Both the position numbers and the translations under genes were made by a program. The notes beneath the pieces were generated by a model that worked only from the letters and a program-made list of their open reading frames with translations, had not been told where the DNA came from and ran no database searches. This document shows positions 8,296 through 17,213 of a DNA stretch of 64,000 nt, piece by piece (the first letter of the stretch is position 1; each line of letters begins with the position of its first letter). The stretch comes from Gemmatimonadaceae bacterium. GTDB lineage: Bacteria > Gemmatimonadota > Gemmatimonadetes > Gemmatimonadales > Gemmatimonadaceae. The stretch is from the NCBI GenBank assembly GCA_019752115.1, contig JAIEMN010000004.1:62001-126000 (forward strand), in the 5' to 3' direction.

Positions 8296-9083
8296 ACCTT
8301 CAAACGATCGCGGCGGTAGCGCTGGCGGAGTCCGCCGAGCACCCAGATCGCGTGCTTGAGGAAGAACACGATGAGCTTGAAGCGCTTGCCCGGCACGCAG
8401 ACCACGGCCCCGCGCGCGTTGGCCTGCGCGAGACTCTCACTGACCACGCGATCGGCCGACAACCACGCCCAGGTGGGAATCCCCTTCCGCCCATTGCCGA
8501 GGCGATCGTGGAATTCGGTGTACGTGAAGCCTGGGCAGAGCGCCTGGATGTGCACGCCGGTGCCATCGAGTTCGGTGGCCAGCGCCTCGCAGTACATGCG
8601 CTGGTAGGCCTTGGTGGCGTTGTAGTTCACGTTGCCGGCGGTGGGGCTCCAGCTGGCGACGCTCGCGACCACAATGATCGTCCCCTGCTTGCGCTCCACC
8701 ATACCGGGGAGCGCGGCGCTCACGAGCTCGTGCGTGGCCACCACATGCAGCTGGATCATCTGCCGCTGCTTGGCCGGATCCGCTGTGAGAATGGTGCCGC
8801 GCGTGCCGAAGCCGGCGTTGCTCACCAGCGTGGCAAGGCGCGATTCGCCGCGCAGCCGGTCCGCGAGGCGCGCGATGTCGGCCGGGTCGCTCAGGTCGGC
8901 GTTGAATGCTTCGGCGCCGATGCCGTGCTGCTTGGCCAGCTCCAGGCACACGCCCGTGAGGCGTTCGGCGTCACGGGCCACGAGCAGCAGGTCATGTCCA
9001 CTGGCAGCCAGTTTCTGCGCGAAGACATGACCAATACCGGCGGTGGCGCCGGTGACCACGGCGAGAGGGCGAGAGGGCGTCAT
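8292..9083 (-). CDS. Short-chain dehydrogenase/reductase
   Basis: This 263-residue protein is a classical SDR with the NAD(P) motif TGATAGIG (11-18), NAG at 89-91, catalytic Ser in VVASVASWSP and the active-site Y154-NAT-K158. The Arg in ARDAERL after beta-strand 2 suggests NADP preference. The C-terminal PGFTYTEFHD is typical of SDRs acting on acyl or sterol-like substrates (DltE/YqjQ type). The end KRFKLIVFFLKHAIWVLGGLRQRYRRD is hydrophobic then basic and could give membrane association. It starts 4 bp after the upstream gene and overlaps the FAD oxidoreductase gene by 4 bp. Confidence 0.85.
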   Translation of the reverse strand: MTPSRPLAVVTGATAGIGHVFAQKLAASGHDLLLVARDAERLTGVCLELAKQHGIGAEAFNADLSDPADIARLADRLRGESRLATLVSNAGFGTRGTILTADPAKQRQMIQLHVVATHELVSAALPGMVERKQGTIIVVASVASWSPTAGNVNYNATKAYQRMYCEALATELDGTGVHIQALCPGFTYTEFHDRLGNGRKGIPTWAWLSADRVVSESLAQANARGAVVCVPGKRFKLIVFFLKHAIWVLGGLRQRYRRDRLKV

Positions 9084-9087
9084 GCCC

Positions 9088-9606
9088 TCAAGCTATCGCG
9101 ATTCGCCGACGCTGGCGTCTCCATACCGCGAGGCCGCCCAGTACGAGTGAGGCGGCGGCGACCAGCGCCCAGAGCCGCACATCCTCCCGGCGGAGCTGCG
9201 CCCGAACATCGCGAACCCCCACCTCCCGAATGCGCCGCAGATCGTCCTGCGTGGCGCGGATGGCATCGGCCTCCGCCTGCGTGCGCGGCGTCTGTGCGCC
9301 GTCCGCCCGGAAGGGGTTGAGATACATCGCCTGCCAGAGCGAATCCACCGGCGGGTCCGGCAACAGCGGATACTCCACCCGCACCGCGGTGCCGTGCAGC
9401 CGTGTGCGCAGTGCCTGCAGGGCGAGTTCGGTGGCGCTGTCGGGCGCTACGCCGCTGGCCACCAACCCCTGCCAGTAGTCGCCCGCGCGACGCTGCTGGG
9501 TGAGCACCCGCGTGGTGGCGCGTGCGTCCACCTGGGCCGTGGCGTTGGCCACGAGGCCAATCAGGCTCGCGATCACCACGAGCGTCGCCACTTCACTGCG
9601 AGGCAC
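9088..9606 (-). CDS. Small exported or bitopic membrane protein
   Basis: This 172-residue protein has an N-terminal hydrophobic segment (VATLVVIASLIGLVANATAQ), a charged middle rich in Arg/Asp (QRRAGDYWQGL, RIREVGVRDVRAQLRRED) and a C-terminal TM segment (LWALVAAASLVLGGLAVW) with a basic tail. No family recognised. The start is GTG at 9606 because GGAGGT at 9619-9614 lies 7 bp upstream, whereas the TTG at 9612 would be only 1 bp away. The gene sits between the tricorn protease and SDR genes, so it may help anchor or assist one of them (inference). Confidence 0.55.
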   Translation of the reverse strand: MPRSEVATLVVIASLIGLVANATAQVDARATTRVLTQQRRAGDYWQGLVASGVAPDSATELALQALRTRLHGTAVRVEYPLLPDPPVDSLWQAMYLNPFRADGAQTPRTQAEADAIRATQDDLRRIREVGVRDVRAQLRREDVRLWALVAAASLVLGGLAVWRRQRRRIAIA

Positions 9607-9613
9607 GCGCAAG

Positions 9614-9619
9614 ACCTCC
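9614..9619 (-). promoter_or_regulatory. Ribosome binding site that fixes the GTG start at 9606
   Basis: GGAGGT reads on the minus strand 9619-9614, 7 bp before GTG 9606 and 5 bp after the tricorn-gene TAA. Confidence 0.7.
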
Positions 9620-9620
9620 G

Positions 9621-12600
9621 TTATCGCCCGATCTTCTTGAGCAACGCGTCCACCGCCGCGTCGAGCTGCACATCCTTGCCGCTGTACGACTCGCCGACTG
9701 GCCGGGTGACGGGCACGTCAACCTGGCGCGGCACCAGCTCCATGTCCTTCCCCTCGTGGTCGAGGATGCGCGAGAACGGCAGACGCAACGAGCTCTGCCC
9801 ATCGAGCAGCGTCACGTTGCTCGTGAAGATGATCCAGCCCGCGGTGGGCTCGCCGACCACGGGCCCGAGGCCGAGCGCGCGATAGCCTTCGGTGAAGTCT
9901 TCGGCGTCGGAGAGGGAGTGCTGATTCACCACCAACACCGTGGGCTTCTCGAGCGAGCGCTGCCCGAGCTGACTGCGAGCGGGAATGGCCGGCTCGCCGC
10001 GCGGCACCATGGTGAGGTAGCCCTTCCGCGTGAAGACATCGAGTGCATACGGGTTCACGAACCCGCCGTTGTTGTTGCGCACGTCGATGACCACGCCGTC
10101 CTTCCCGAAATTCTCGGCGTCAAGGTCCACGTACAGCTGCGCGAGCGACGGGGCACCCATGTCGAGCATGTGCACATAGCCAAGGCGCCCGTTCGACACC
10201 TTGGCGACGTAGGCGCGGCGTTCTTCGACCCACGCGCGGTACACGAGGTTCTTTTCAGCGGCGAGTGACACCGGGCGCACCGCGACGGTCCGCACGGCGC
10301 CATTGGCGGCCGCGACGCCGAGCTCCACGCGGCGGCCCGCGGTGTTCTGGAGCAGCGAGTCGATGTTCATCGCGCCATCGAGTGCGACGCCCTGAATGCT
10401 CCGCAGCTGATCCCCCACCGCGATGCCGCCGGCCAGCGCGGCGGGGCCCAGCGGAATGAGCTCGGCGACGCGATAGGTGCCGCGTTCGAGCGCCGCGCGA
10501 TCGAAGCGCAGCCCCAGTCGACCAACCGGCTGCGGCGCCACCGGCGCCGGCCCGCTCACGCCCATGTGCGACGCATTCAGTTCGCCAACCATGAGCTGCA
10601 GGATGCGGCGCAGCTCATCCGGCGTTTGTGCGCCCGCCACATAGGGCGCGACGCGCTCGCGGACGCCCGGCCAGTCCACACCGTTCATCTGCGGGTGAAA
10701 GAAGTTGTTGGCCTCCCACCGCCACGCCTGCTCGAACACCGCCAGCTTCTCGGCGTGGAAGTCCACTTCCAGTTCGGCGGTCATGGCCACGGGGCGCGCA
10801 TTGCGCGACTCCACGGTGAGCGCGGTGAGCACACCGCCATCCGTGTACCACAGTTCGCGGCTGTCGGGGCTCCACTGCACGTTGCTCTTGGGGCCGGCCG
10901 TGGTGGTGAGCTGACGCGCCACGGGGGCCTCGCGGGCGGTTTCGTCGAGCGACCAGAGATAGAGATTCGGCTGACCGGAGCCGCTGCTTACGAGCGCGAG
11001 CGACTTCCCGTCGGGCGAAATCGTCGCGGCATCCACCACCAATCCGGGCTGCAGCAGCGTCGCCCGATTGCGAATCCCGTCGAACACGATCTCGGTGCGG
11101 CGCAGTGCTGGCTTCGCGGTGTCGGGCGCGGCAAAGAGGTCGCGGAAGAGATCTTCGCGATAGCGCGGTGTGCGCGGCACGAGATCGACGCGCACGAGCT
11201 GCGCCTCTTCCGTACGCTGCGACGTCTGGTACAGCAGCCAAGTGCCGTCGGGTGCCCACTCGAGGCCCGTGGAAAAGCTGGAGGCCAGGAAGCTCACCTG
11301 CCGGGCCTCGCCACCGTCGGCGGCGACGACCCACACGTTGTCGAAGCCGCGCGTCCCGGTGTTGAGATAGGCAATCCAGCGAGAATCGGGCGACCACGCG
11401 ATCGCCTTGCCACCGGCGAACGGCGCCCGTGAGAAGACGCCGCGCGCGAGCACGCGATCGTTGGTGCCATCGGCACCGACCACGTGCAGCTCGCCGCCGT
11501 TGCGCGTGTAGGCCACGAGCTTGCCGTCGGGCGACACGGTGAGATGCGCGTTGTCTCCGGTGGGGACGATCACCGTCTCCGTACCACCCAGCACCGGCGC
11601 GCGCACGATGGGTGAGGCGCCATCGCGCTGAGCGATGAAGAACACCGACCGGGAATCGCGCCCCCAGACCACCGGCCCATCGGCCGACAGACTGCGCGTG
11701 ATGCGGAGCGCGTCGCCACCATCCTTGGTGCCAGCCGCGAACACCTCTCCGCGCGCGATGAACGCCACCTTCTTGCCGTCGGGGGCGATGCGCACGCTTT
11801 CCCAGCCGCGCGTGAGGGTCACCGGTTCGGTGCCGCGGCCAGCCACCGCACCGCGCAGGGTGATGGCCACGGTGCGCGCCGAGCCGGCGGCGATGTCATA
11901 CGCCCAGATCCCGAAGTCGCGTTCGAAGACGATCGTCTTGCCGTCGGCCGCGATCTGTGGCCAGAGTACGCGCCCGTTGGTGAAACGCGTGAGCTGTTTG
12001 GCGGCGCCACCGGCCACCGGGCGGCTCCAGAGATTCTCCTGACCGCTGCGGTCGCTCATGTAGTAGAGCGTGGCACCGTCGGGGCTCCACTGCGGCCACG
12101 CATCCTTGGCCCCGCCGGGCTCACCCACCCGCCGATACTGCGGCACGTCGCCCAGCGTCACGACCCACAGCTCCGATTCATCGAGATGGCTGTGCCCGTG
12201 CCGCCACCACTGCCCGCTCACGTTGGCGCGGGCATTGATGGCGAGCGACTTGCCATCGGGGGACGGCTGCGCGAAGTACTCCGACGCATAGCGATCCCCC
12301 GCCACGACGGCCGGCGTGCCACCGGTGCTGCGCACGCGATAGACATCATTCATGCCGGCGATGTCGCGCGCGCTGCTCGAGAAGTAGAGCCACTCCCCAT
12401 CGCGCGACCACGCATCGAGCTGCTCGGCGGCATCGTCGTACGTGATGCGCGTGAGCCGCCCGGTGGCGAGCTCCAACACGTAGACATCGCCGTTCCCCGT
12501 GCGGTTCGACACGAACGCGAGCCGCTTGCCATCGGGCGACCAGAGCGGGCGCGATTCGGTCGCGGGGTGCGCGACCAGCAGCCGCGCCTCGCCGCCGCCG

Positions 12601-12761
12601 AGCGGGACGCCCCAGAGGTCCCCGCCGCTGGCGAAGGCGATCTCGCCCTGCGGCGAGAGCGAGGGTTCGGCGAAGGCGGGGCGCGCGGCGACGCGCGCGG
12701 GCTGTGCGAACAGTGGCGTGGCCGCGAAGAGGGCAAGGCACGCGAATCGAATAGAACGCAT
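9621..12761 (-). CDS. Tricorn-type S41 peptidase
   Basis: This 1046-residue protein has a signal peptide (RFACLALFAATPLFAQ), then many beta-propeller PD40/WD40-like repeats (WSPDG, PDGKSLA, SPDSRW) over about residues 30-660. These are followed by the tricorn core C1 helix region (WRWEANNFFHPQMNGVDW), a PDZ domain (about 760-850) and the C2 catalytic domain. The nucleophile Ser is in VLVVNQHSLSDAEDF at about residue 948. The family degrades oligopeptides released by other proteases; this one would act in the periplasm. The gene follows the PF20091-type hydrolase with a 5-bp gap, so they are co-translated. Confidence 0.88.
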   Translation of the reverse strand: MRSIRFACLALFAATPLFAQPARVAARPAFAEPSLSPQGEIAFASGGDLWGVPLGGGEARLLVAHPATESRPLWSPDGKRLAFVSNRTGNGDVYVLELATGRLTRITYDDAAEQLDAWSRDGEWLYFSSSARDIAGMNDVYRVRSTGGTPAVVAGDRYASEYFAQPSPDGKSLAINARANVSGQWWRHGHSHLDESELWVVTLGDVPQYRRVGEPGGAKDAWPQWSPDGATLYYMSDRSGQENLWSRPVAGGAAKQLTRFTNGRVLWPQIAADGKTIVFERDFGIWAYDIAAGSARTVAITLRGAVAGRGTEPVTLTRGWESVRIAPDGKKVAFIARGEVFAAGTKDGGDALRITRSLSADGPVVWGRDSRSVFFIAQRDGASPIVRAPVLGGTETVIVPTGDNAHLTVSPDGKLVAYTRNGGELHVVGADGTNDRVLARGVFSRAPFAGGKAIAWSPDSRWIAYLNTGTRGFDNVWVVAADGGEARQVSFLASSFSTGLEWAPDGTWLLYQTSQRTEEAQLVRVDLVPRTPRYREDLFRDLFAAPDTAKPALRRTEIVFDGIRNRATLLQPGLVVDAATISPDGKSLALVSSGSGQPNLYLWSLDETAREAPVARQLTTTAGPKSNVQWSPDSRELWYTDGGVLTALTVESRNARPVAMTAELEVDFHAEKLAVFEQAWRWEANNFFHPQMNGVDWPGVRERVAPYVAGAQTPDELRRILQLMVGELNASHMGVSGPAPVAPQPVGRLGLRFDRAALERGTYRVAELIPLGPAALAGGIAVGDQLRSIQGVALDGAMNIDSLLQNTAGRRVELGVAAANGAVRTVAVRPVSLAAEKNLVYRAWVEERRAYVAKVSNGRLGYVHMLDMGAPSLAQLYVDLDAENFGKDGVVIDVRNNNGGFVNPYALDVFTRKGYLTMVPRGEPAIPARSQLGQRSLEKPTVLVVNQHSLSDAEDFTEGYRALGLGPVVGEPTAGWIIFTSNVTLLDGQSSLRLPFSRILDHEGKDMELVPRQVDVPVTRPVGESYSGKDVQLDAAVDALLKKIGR

Positions 12762-12766
12762 GGCGC

Positions 12767-14836
12767 TCAGGGCAGTTGAGGAGAGCGTGAAGAACGCAGG
12801 ACGTCGCTGGCGGCAGCAGCCTCGACGAGCGAAGCCGCGTCGACCGGAGTGAGGAAGCGCATCGCCACCGCACGCTCGGCCGCGCGGCGGACGGCGGCCA
12901 CATAGCCGTCGTGATCGCCATAGCGCTCCTCCAGCGACAGCCGTGGATCACCGGTGGCCAGCCGCTCCGCCTTCGTGTTCGCGAACGGGATCATGCCGGC
13001 CGCATAACTGCACGCCTGTCCGGCAAAGAATCCCGACGCGGTGATGTTCCATCCGGTGTAGGTCCCCAGTGGCGCGTCGCGCAGCACGAGCGGGACACCA
13101 CCCAATTCGTTGCCGTCGGCATCGACCTTGGGCACCATCATCGGGAAGACCTTGCGAATGCCGGGGGGCACCCGATCGACGATGCCGGAGCCGTCGACCC
13201 GATCAAAACGCGGCCCCCACTCGTAGTCGATGAACGGATTCACCAGCCCCGTCGGAGCAGTGGCGGGGAGCCCGGGGAGCGTGGGAAACCCCATGGCCTC
13301 TTTCGTCGCCGCGACGAGCGTCCCATCGCTAATGCGCGGCCACACACTTGGCGGGGGCTCCGTATTGGCCATGACCCAGGCGCGGATATGCACGCGCAGC
13401 GCGTTGACCGTCTCCGTGTGCGGCAGTGGGTTGGCAGCGAGCACCCCTGTCCCCCAGTTCCGCGACGGACAGAGGGCGGGCGGTGGCGGCTGCACACTGA
13501 AGCCGCCGCCGGCGCCGCCGTGTGCGGTCCCTGGGATGTAGTAGCGTCGCACGTTGTCGGGGAGCGGCAGATCGCGCGTCCCGTCGGTGCCGACCCACTC
13601 GGGCGACAGCTTGAGCCCCCACACCTCCGCGGCGCCGAAGTGTTCCACGATCTTGGGGCAGGTCGTGGTGCGCGTACAGCGATCGAGAATCCCGCTTTCG
13701 GGCAAGCCGCGCGCCGTGTCGCGCCACGGCCCCCACCACTGCGGCCCTTCGCTTCCTGCGCCGTACAGCGGCAGGATCCCATCGGGCAACGCAAAGCGGG
13801 TGTTCAACGAGATGCGACGGCCGGCGATGATGACCCACTCGCCATCGTGCACCCGCTTGCCGTCGAGGCCCTGATTGAAGCCCAGCTGCAAGAAGGCCCG
13901 CAGGAAATTGCCCGACTGCGAGATACCGCGACCGATCATCCAGCGGACCTGCGAGGCGAGCGGATTGGGCGTGCCCTGCGCATCAGTTGTGGCGGTGCGA
14001 AAGAACGTCGCCACATCGCGAAAGGCGGCGAAACCGATGCCGAGAATGGGCGGATCCTGCGCCGTGAACTCCACCTGATAGAGTCGGCCAGCATCGAATC
14101 CGTGGCGCAGGCAGATCTGCGTACTGTCCGGCACCCCGGGAAAGGGATGCTCGGCGGTGCACCGTGCCCACGCCCAGTCCGACGGCGGCACCACCACCTC
14201 GCCGGTGACGCGACCATCCGCGGTCTCTGACACGCGCGATACGAGCCGCGCTTGGCGCGTGTCGAGGGTACGCGGGCGATACGGCACCGGATTCACGTAG
14301 ACATAGAGCGGCTGCGACGCCGGCCCCGTGGCGTTGAAGATGCGCCCGAGCACCCGGCCGGTGATCGGCGGGCCCGTGCGCGGACGGGCCCGTGGCACGG
14401 TGAGCACTTCGCGCCCGGGGGTATGTGCGGTCCCACCCGATTCGTCGCCCTGCCACCCGGAACTGATACCGATATCGCCGTTCTGCCGGTCGGCCTCACT
14501 CAGCACGATGCGCCCGCCACGATTGGGGACATCGTGCCACACGAGCCCACTGCTGCGGCGCATGTCCACCGGCTTCACCACGAAGAAGGTGGTCTGGTAC
14601 TCTACCTTGCCGCGGGCATTGCGCGGTGCGAACCGCAGATCGGTCATGATCGTGTTGCGCGGGTCGTTCGGATCGAGCTCACCGAAGGCGCGCCCGGCCA
14701 GCGTTTCGTACGCCCCCGCCGTGCCGTACGTCGCGCCCCGAAAGGCCGGCGACACGACGGAGTCGATGATGATCCGGGTAATCTGGGCCTGCAATGGCGT
14801 CGCCCACAGCACGCTGGTGACGAGCAGTCTTCGCAT
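12767..14836 (-). CDS. Exported alpha/beta hydrolase domain protein (PF20091-like)
   Basis: This 689-residue protein has a signal peptide (MRRLLVTSVLWATPLQAQ) followed by the pattern of large actinobacterial and gemmatimonad alpha/beta hydrolase-domain proteins: ITRIIIDSVVSPAFRGATYG at the mature N-terminus, GRGISQSGNFLRAFLQLGFN with the Ser nucleophile, RRYYIPGTAHGG near the base, and C-terminal LRDAPLGTYTGWN. Substrates in this family are not established. ATG 14836 has GGAGAG 5 bp upstream (14847-14842), which decides the start against the much longer open frame. It is the first gene of the operon through 6889. Confidence 0.75.
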   Translation of the reverse strand: MRRLLVTSVLWATPLQAQITRIIIDSVVSPAFRGATYGTAGAYETLAGRAFGELDPNDPRNTIMTDLRFAPRNARGKVEYQTTFFVVKPVDMRRSSGLVWHDVPNRGGRIVLSEADRQNGDIGISSGWQGDESGGTAHTPGREVLTVPRARPRTGPPITGRVLGRIFNATGPASQPLYVYVNPVPYRPRTLDTRQARLVSRVSETADGRVTGEVVVPPSDWAWARCTAEHPFPGVPDSTQICLRHGFDAGRLYQVEFTAQDPPILGIGFAAFRDVATFFRTATTDAQGTPNPLASQVRWMIGRGISQSGNFLRAFLQLGFNQGLDGKRVHDGEWVIIAGRRISLNTRFALPDGILPLYGAGSEGPQWWGPWRDTARGLPESGILDRCTRTTTCPKIVEHFGAAEVWGLKLSPEWVGTDGTRDLPLPDNVRRYYIPGTAHGGAGGGFSVQPPPPALCPSRNWGTGVLAANPLPHTETVNALRVHIRAWVMANTEPPPSVWPRISDGTLVAATKEAMGFPTLPGLPATAPTGLVNPFIDYEWGPRFDRVDGSGIVDRVPPGIRKVFPMMVPKVDADGNELGGVPLVLRDAPLGTYTGWNITASGFFAGQACSYAAGMIPFANTKAERLATGDPRLSLEERYGDHDGYVAAVRRAAERAVAMRFLTPVDAASLVEAAAASDVLRSSRSPQLP

Positions 14837-14911
14837 GATGGCTCTCCGGTGAACCGCGCACATATCCCCGATGAACATGGCGCGAATCCGCACCGACGGA
14901 TAGCGTAGCAG

Positions 14912-16300
14912 ATGATGCTTCGTCGCGACTTCCTCCGAACCACCGCCGCGTCCGCGGCTGCCCTGTCGCTTGGCCGGCGGGTGCTCGGCGCCGACCCGTT
15001 TCCAGCCGCCGACCGCATGACGTGGTGGCGCGACGCCAAGTTCGGGATGTTCATCCACTTTGGCCTCTATTCCGGCCCCGGTGGCGAGTGGAACGGGAAG
15101 CCCACCGGCTCGCACGAGTGGATGCGGAACAACGCGAAGATTCCGCACGAGGAGTACATCCGCCTCGCCGAGACGTTCAACCCCACCGCACTCGACGTGG
15201 ACGCGTGGGTGCGCACCGCGAAGGACGCCGGCCAGAAGTACATCGTCTTCACGACCAAGCATCACGAAGGGTTTGCGCTCTTCGACAGCGCCGTGTCGCC
15301 GTACACGGTGATGCACACGCCGTACAAGCGGGACATCTGTGCCGACCTGGCGCGCGCCTGCCGCAAGCATGACATGAAGCTCGGCTGGTACTACTCCATC
15401 ATGGACTGGTATCACCCCGACTATCTGCCGCGCCGGGACTGGGAGCAGCAGGGGGCGACGCGACGGGACGCCACCGGCGCCGATTTCTCACGCTATCTGG
15501 CGTTCATGAAGGCGCAGCTTCGCGAGCTGCTCACCAAGTATGGGGACATCGCCGTGCTCTGGTTCGATGGACAGTGGGAGAGCACGTGGACGCACGCGGC
15601 CGCGCTCGAGCTCGAGGCGTACTGCCGGAAGCTCATGCCCAACGTGATCATCAACGATCGGATCGACGTCGGCATGCCCAAGGAGCCCCCCGAGGGCTAT
15701 CGACGCGCCGGTGATTACACGACGCCCGAGCTCACTGTCCCCGAGCGCGGCCTTCCCGGGCAGGACTGGGAAACGTGCATGACGATGAACAAGAACTGGG
15801 GCTACGCGAAGGACGACAGCGAGTGGAAATCGGTGCCGGAGCTCGTGAAGCTGCTGGTTGGCACCGCGTCGCGCGGCGGCAATCTGCTGCTGAACGTGGG
15901 CCCCGATGGCAGCGGGCGCATTCCGCCCGAAAGCCTCGCCGGGCTCCGCGGCATGGGCGCCTGGCTGCGCACGAATGGCCGCGCGATCTACGGCACCAAG
16001 GGCAATCCGTTCGATCGCGGGCTGCTCGTCCAGCGCGCGGGCGTCCGCACACCAGTGCGCGTCACGCGCGGCGATCGTACGCTCAACCTCTTCGTGGAGG
16101 AATGGCTGGGCGGCCCGCTGGTGCTGCCGGGTGTGCGTCAGGCGCCACGGGCCGCTACGGTGCTGGGTGCTGCGGCGGTGCCGATCGAATGGGAGCAGAC
16201 GCCGGCGGGACTGACACTCACGTTCGGCGAGCGTGGTCCGAATGCCGTGATGCCGGTGGTGCAGTTGCGCTTCGAATCGGTGTTGCGGATTACGGAGTAG
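14912..16300 (+). CDS. Alpha-L-fucosidase, GH29, Tat-exported
   Basis: This 462-residue protein has a twin-arginine signal (MMLRRDFLRTTAASAAALSL) and the GH29 signature through its catalytic domain: WWRDAKFGMFIHFGLYS, IVFTTKHHEGFALFDS, LGWYYSIMDWYHPDY, and the nucleophile Asp219 in VLWFDGQWE. It removes terminal alpha-L-fucose from glycans. The length fits a catalytic domain plus a small C-terminal beta domain. Start is either ATG 14912 or 14915. It is divergent from the hydrolase gene and overlaps the convergent paralogue gene by 11 bp at its 3' end. The nearby sulfatase is consistent with use of fucosylated, sulfated polysaccharide (inference). Confidence 0.9.
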   Translation: MMLRRDFLRTTAASAAALSLGRRVLGADPFPAADRMTWWRDAKFGMFIHFGLYSGPGGEWNGKPTGSHEWMRNNAKIPHEEYIRLAETFNPTALDVDAWVRTAKDAGQKYIVFTTKHHEGFALFDSAVSPYTVMHTPYKRDICADLARACRKHDMKLGWYYSIMDWYHPDYLPRRDWEQQGATRRDATGADFSRYLAFMKAQLRELLTKYGDIAVLWFDGQWESTWTHAAALELEAYCRKLMPNVIINDRIDVGMPKEPPEGYRRAGDYTTPELTVPERGLPGQDWETCMTMNKNWGYAKDDSEWKSVPELVKLLVGTASRGGNLLLNVGPDGSGRIPPESLAGLRGMGAWLRTNGRAIYGTKGNPFDRGLLVQRAGVRTPVRVTRGDRTLNLFVEEWLGGPLVLPGVRQAPRAATVLGAAAVPIEWEQTPAGLTLTFGERGPNAVMPVVQLRFESVLRITE

Positions 16301-17213
16301 ACGTCAGCGGCACGCGGCGCCAATCGTCTCCGCCGATCGCGGCGCCGATGGGCCACCCGATGAGCCAGCCGTAGCCAGCACCAGCGACCGCGCCGAGGGC
16401 GAGACCGGCCGCCGCGCCTTGGCCGCCGCCCCAGCCACCGATCGCGGCGCCCATCACCCCGAGGCTGACGGTCCCGATGATCGCGCCGATCTTGCCACCA
16501 CGTCGGCCGCCACCCTTCGCCGTGCGACCGGCGTAGCGCTCGAGCCGCGTGATCCCGGCCCAGTCATATGCCGTCACCGCGGCCCCATTGGTGATCCGCA
16601 GCGAATCCCTCTCAACCGCAGCGACGGTGCCGAGCACCCGTTTAGTAGTCGGCGTGGCAAAGCGCACGACCTGACCCGATACGAGCAGCGGGCGATCAGC
16701 GAGGAGGATCGGTGTTGCTGCGGACGTCGCCGCTACGGGTGCAGCTGTTGGCGTGGCGGCGGCCACCGGCGTCGCGGCGGGCACGGCGGGCGCCACGGGC
16801 GCACTCGGCAGCACCGCCGCCGTCCACGACTCACCGCCGATCACCGCGCCAAGGCCGGCCCCCACAGCGCCGCCCATAGCAATCCCCGCGCCGCCGCCGA
16901 GCAGTCCCACGCCCATCCCCCACAGCACGCCGCGCCTGACGCCGCCGGACGGCGTACGCCCGCGCGACCGCTGGACATCGGTGAGCGAGCCGATGAGCAG
17001 CGATTCCGCGTACCCCGCGTCGGTCTGCACCACCAGCGTGTCCCCACGCTGCGCGACCAGCGTGCCGGTGATGCGCTGCATCGAGGGGGTTCGTCGTACG
17101 CGCAGGCGCTGCTCCACGCGGATCGTATCGAGCGTCTGCGCCGAGAGGGGAGCGCCACTGGCGACCAGCGAGAATATCGCCACGAGTGGCGTCACGCGGA
17201 GTCGTCGAGTCAT
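16290..17213 (-). CDS. Exported glycine-zipper paralogue 3 of 3
   Basis: This 307-residue protein has a signal peptide (VTPLVAIFSLVASGAPLSAQ) then two similar halves. Each half has a beta-rich segment (first: IRVEQRLRVRR, ITGTLVAQRGDTLVV, TDVQRSRGR; second: VVRFATPT, VLGTVAAVERDSLRI, ITRLERYAGR), a basic stretch, a Gly-rich helix-hairpin and a Trp-containing end (ESWTAA; GDDWRRV). An Ala/Pro-rich linker (about 150-195) joins the halves. It shares this plan with the two genes upstream. Function unknown; the Gly-rich parts look like glycine zippers that insert in or lie on a membrane. ATG overlaps the upstream TGA (ATGA). Confidence 0.75.
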   Translation of the reverse strand: MTRRLRVTPLVAIFSLVASGAPLSAQTLDTIRVEQRLRVRRTPSMQRITGTLVAQRGDTLVVQTDAGYAESLLIGSLTDVQRSRGRTPSGGVRRGVLWGMGVGLLGGGAGIAMGGAVGAGLGAVIGGESWTAAVLPSAPVAPAVPAATPVAAATPTAAPVAATSAATPILLADRPLLVSGQVVRFATPTTKRVLGTVAAVERDSLRITNGAAVTAYDWAGITRLERYAGRTAKGGGRRGGKIGAIIGTVSLGVMGAAIGGWGGGQGAAAGLALGAVAGAGYGWLIGWPIGAAIGGDDWRRVPLTSTP

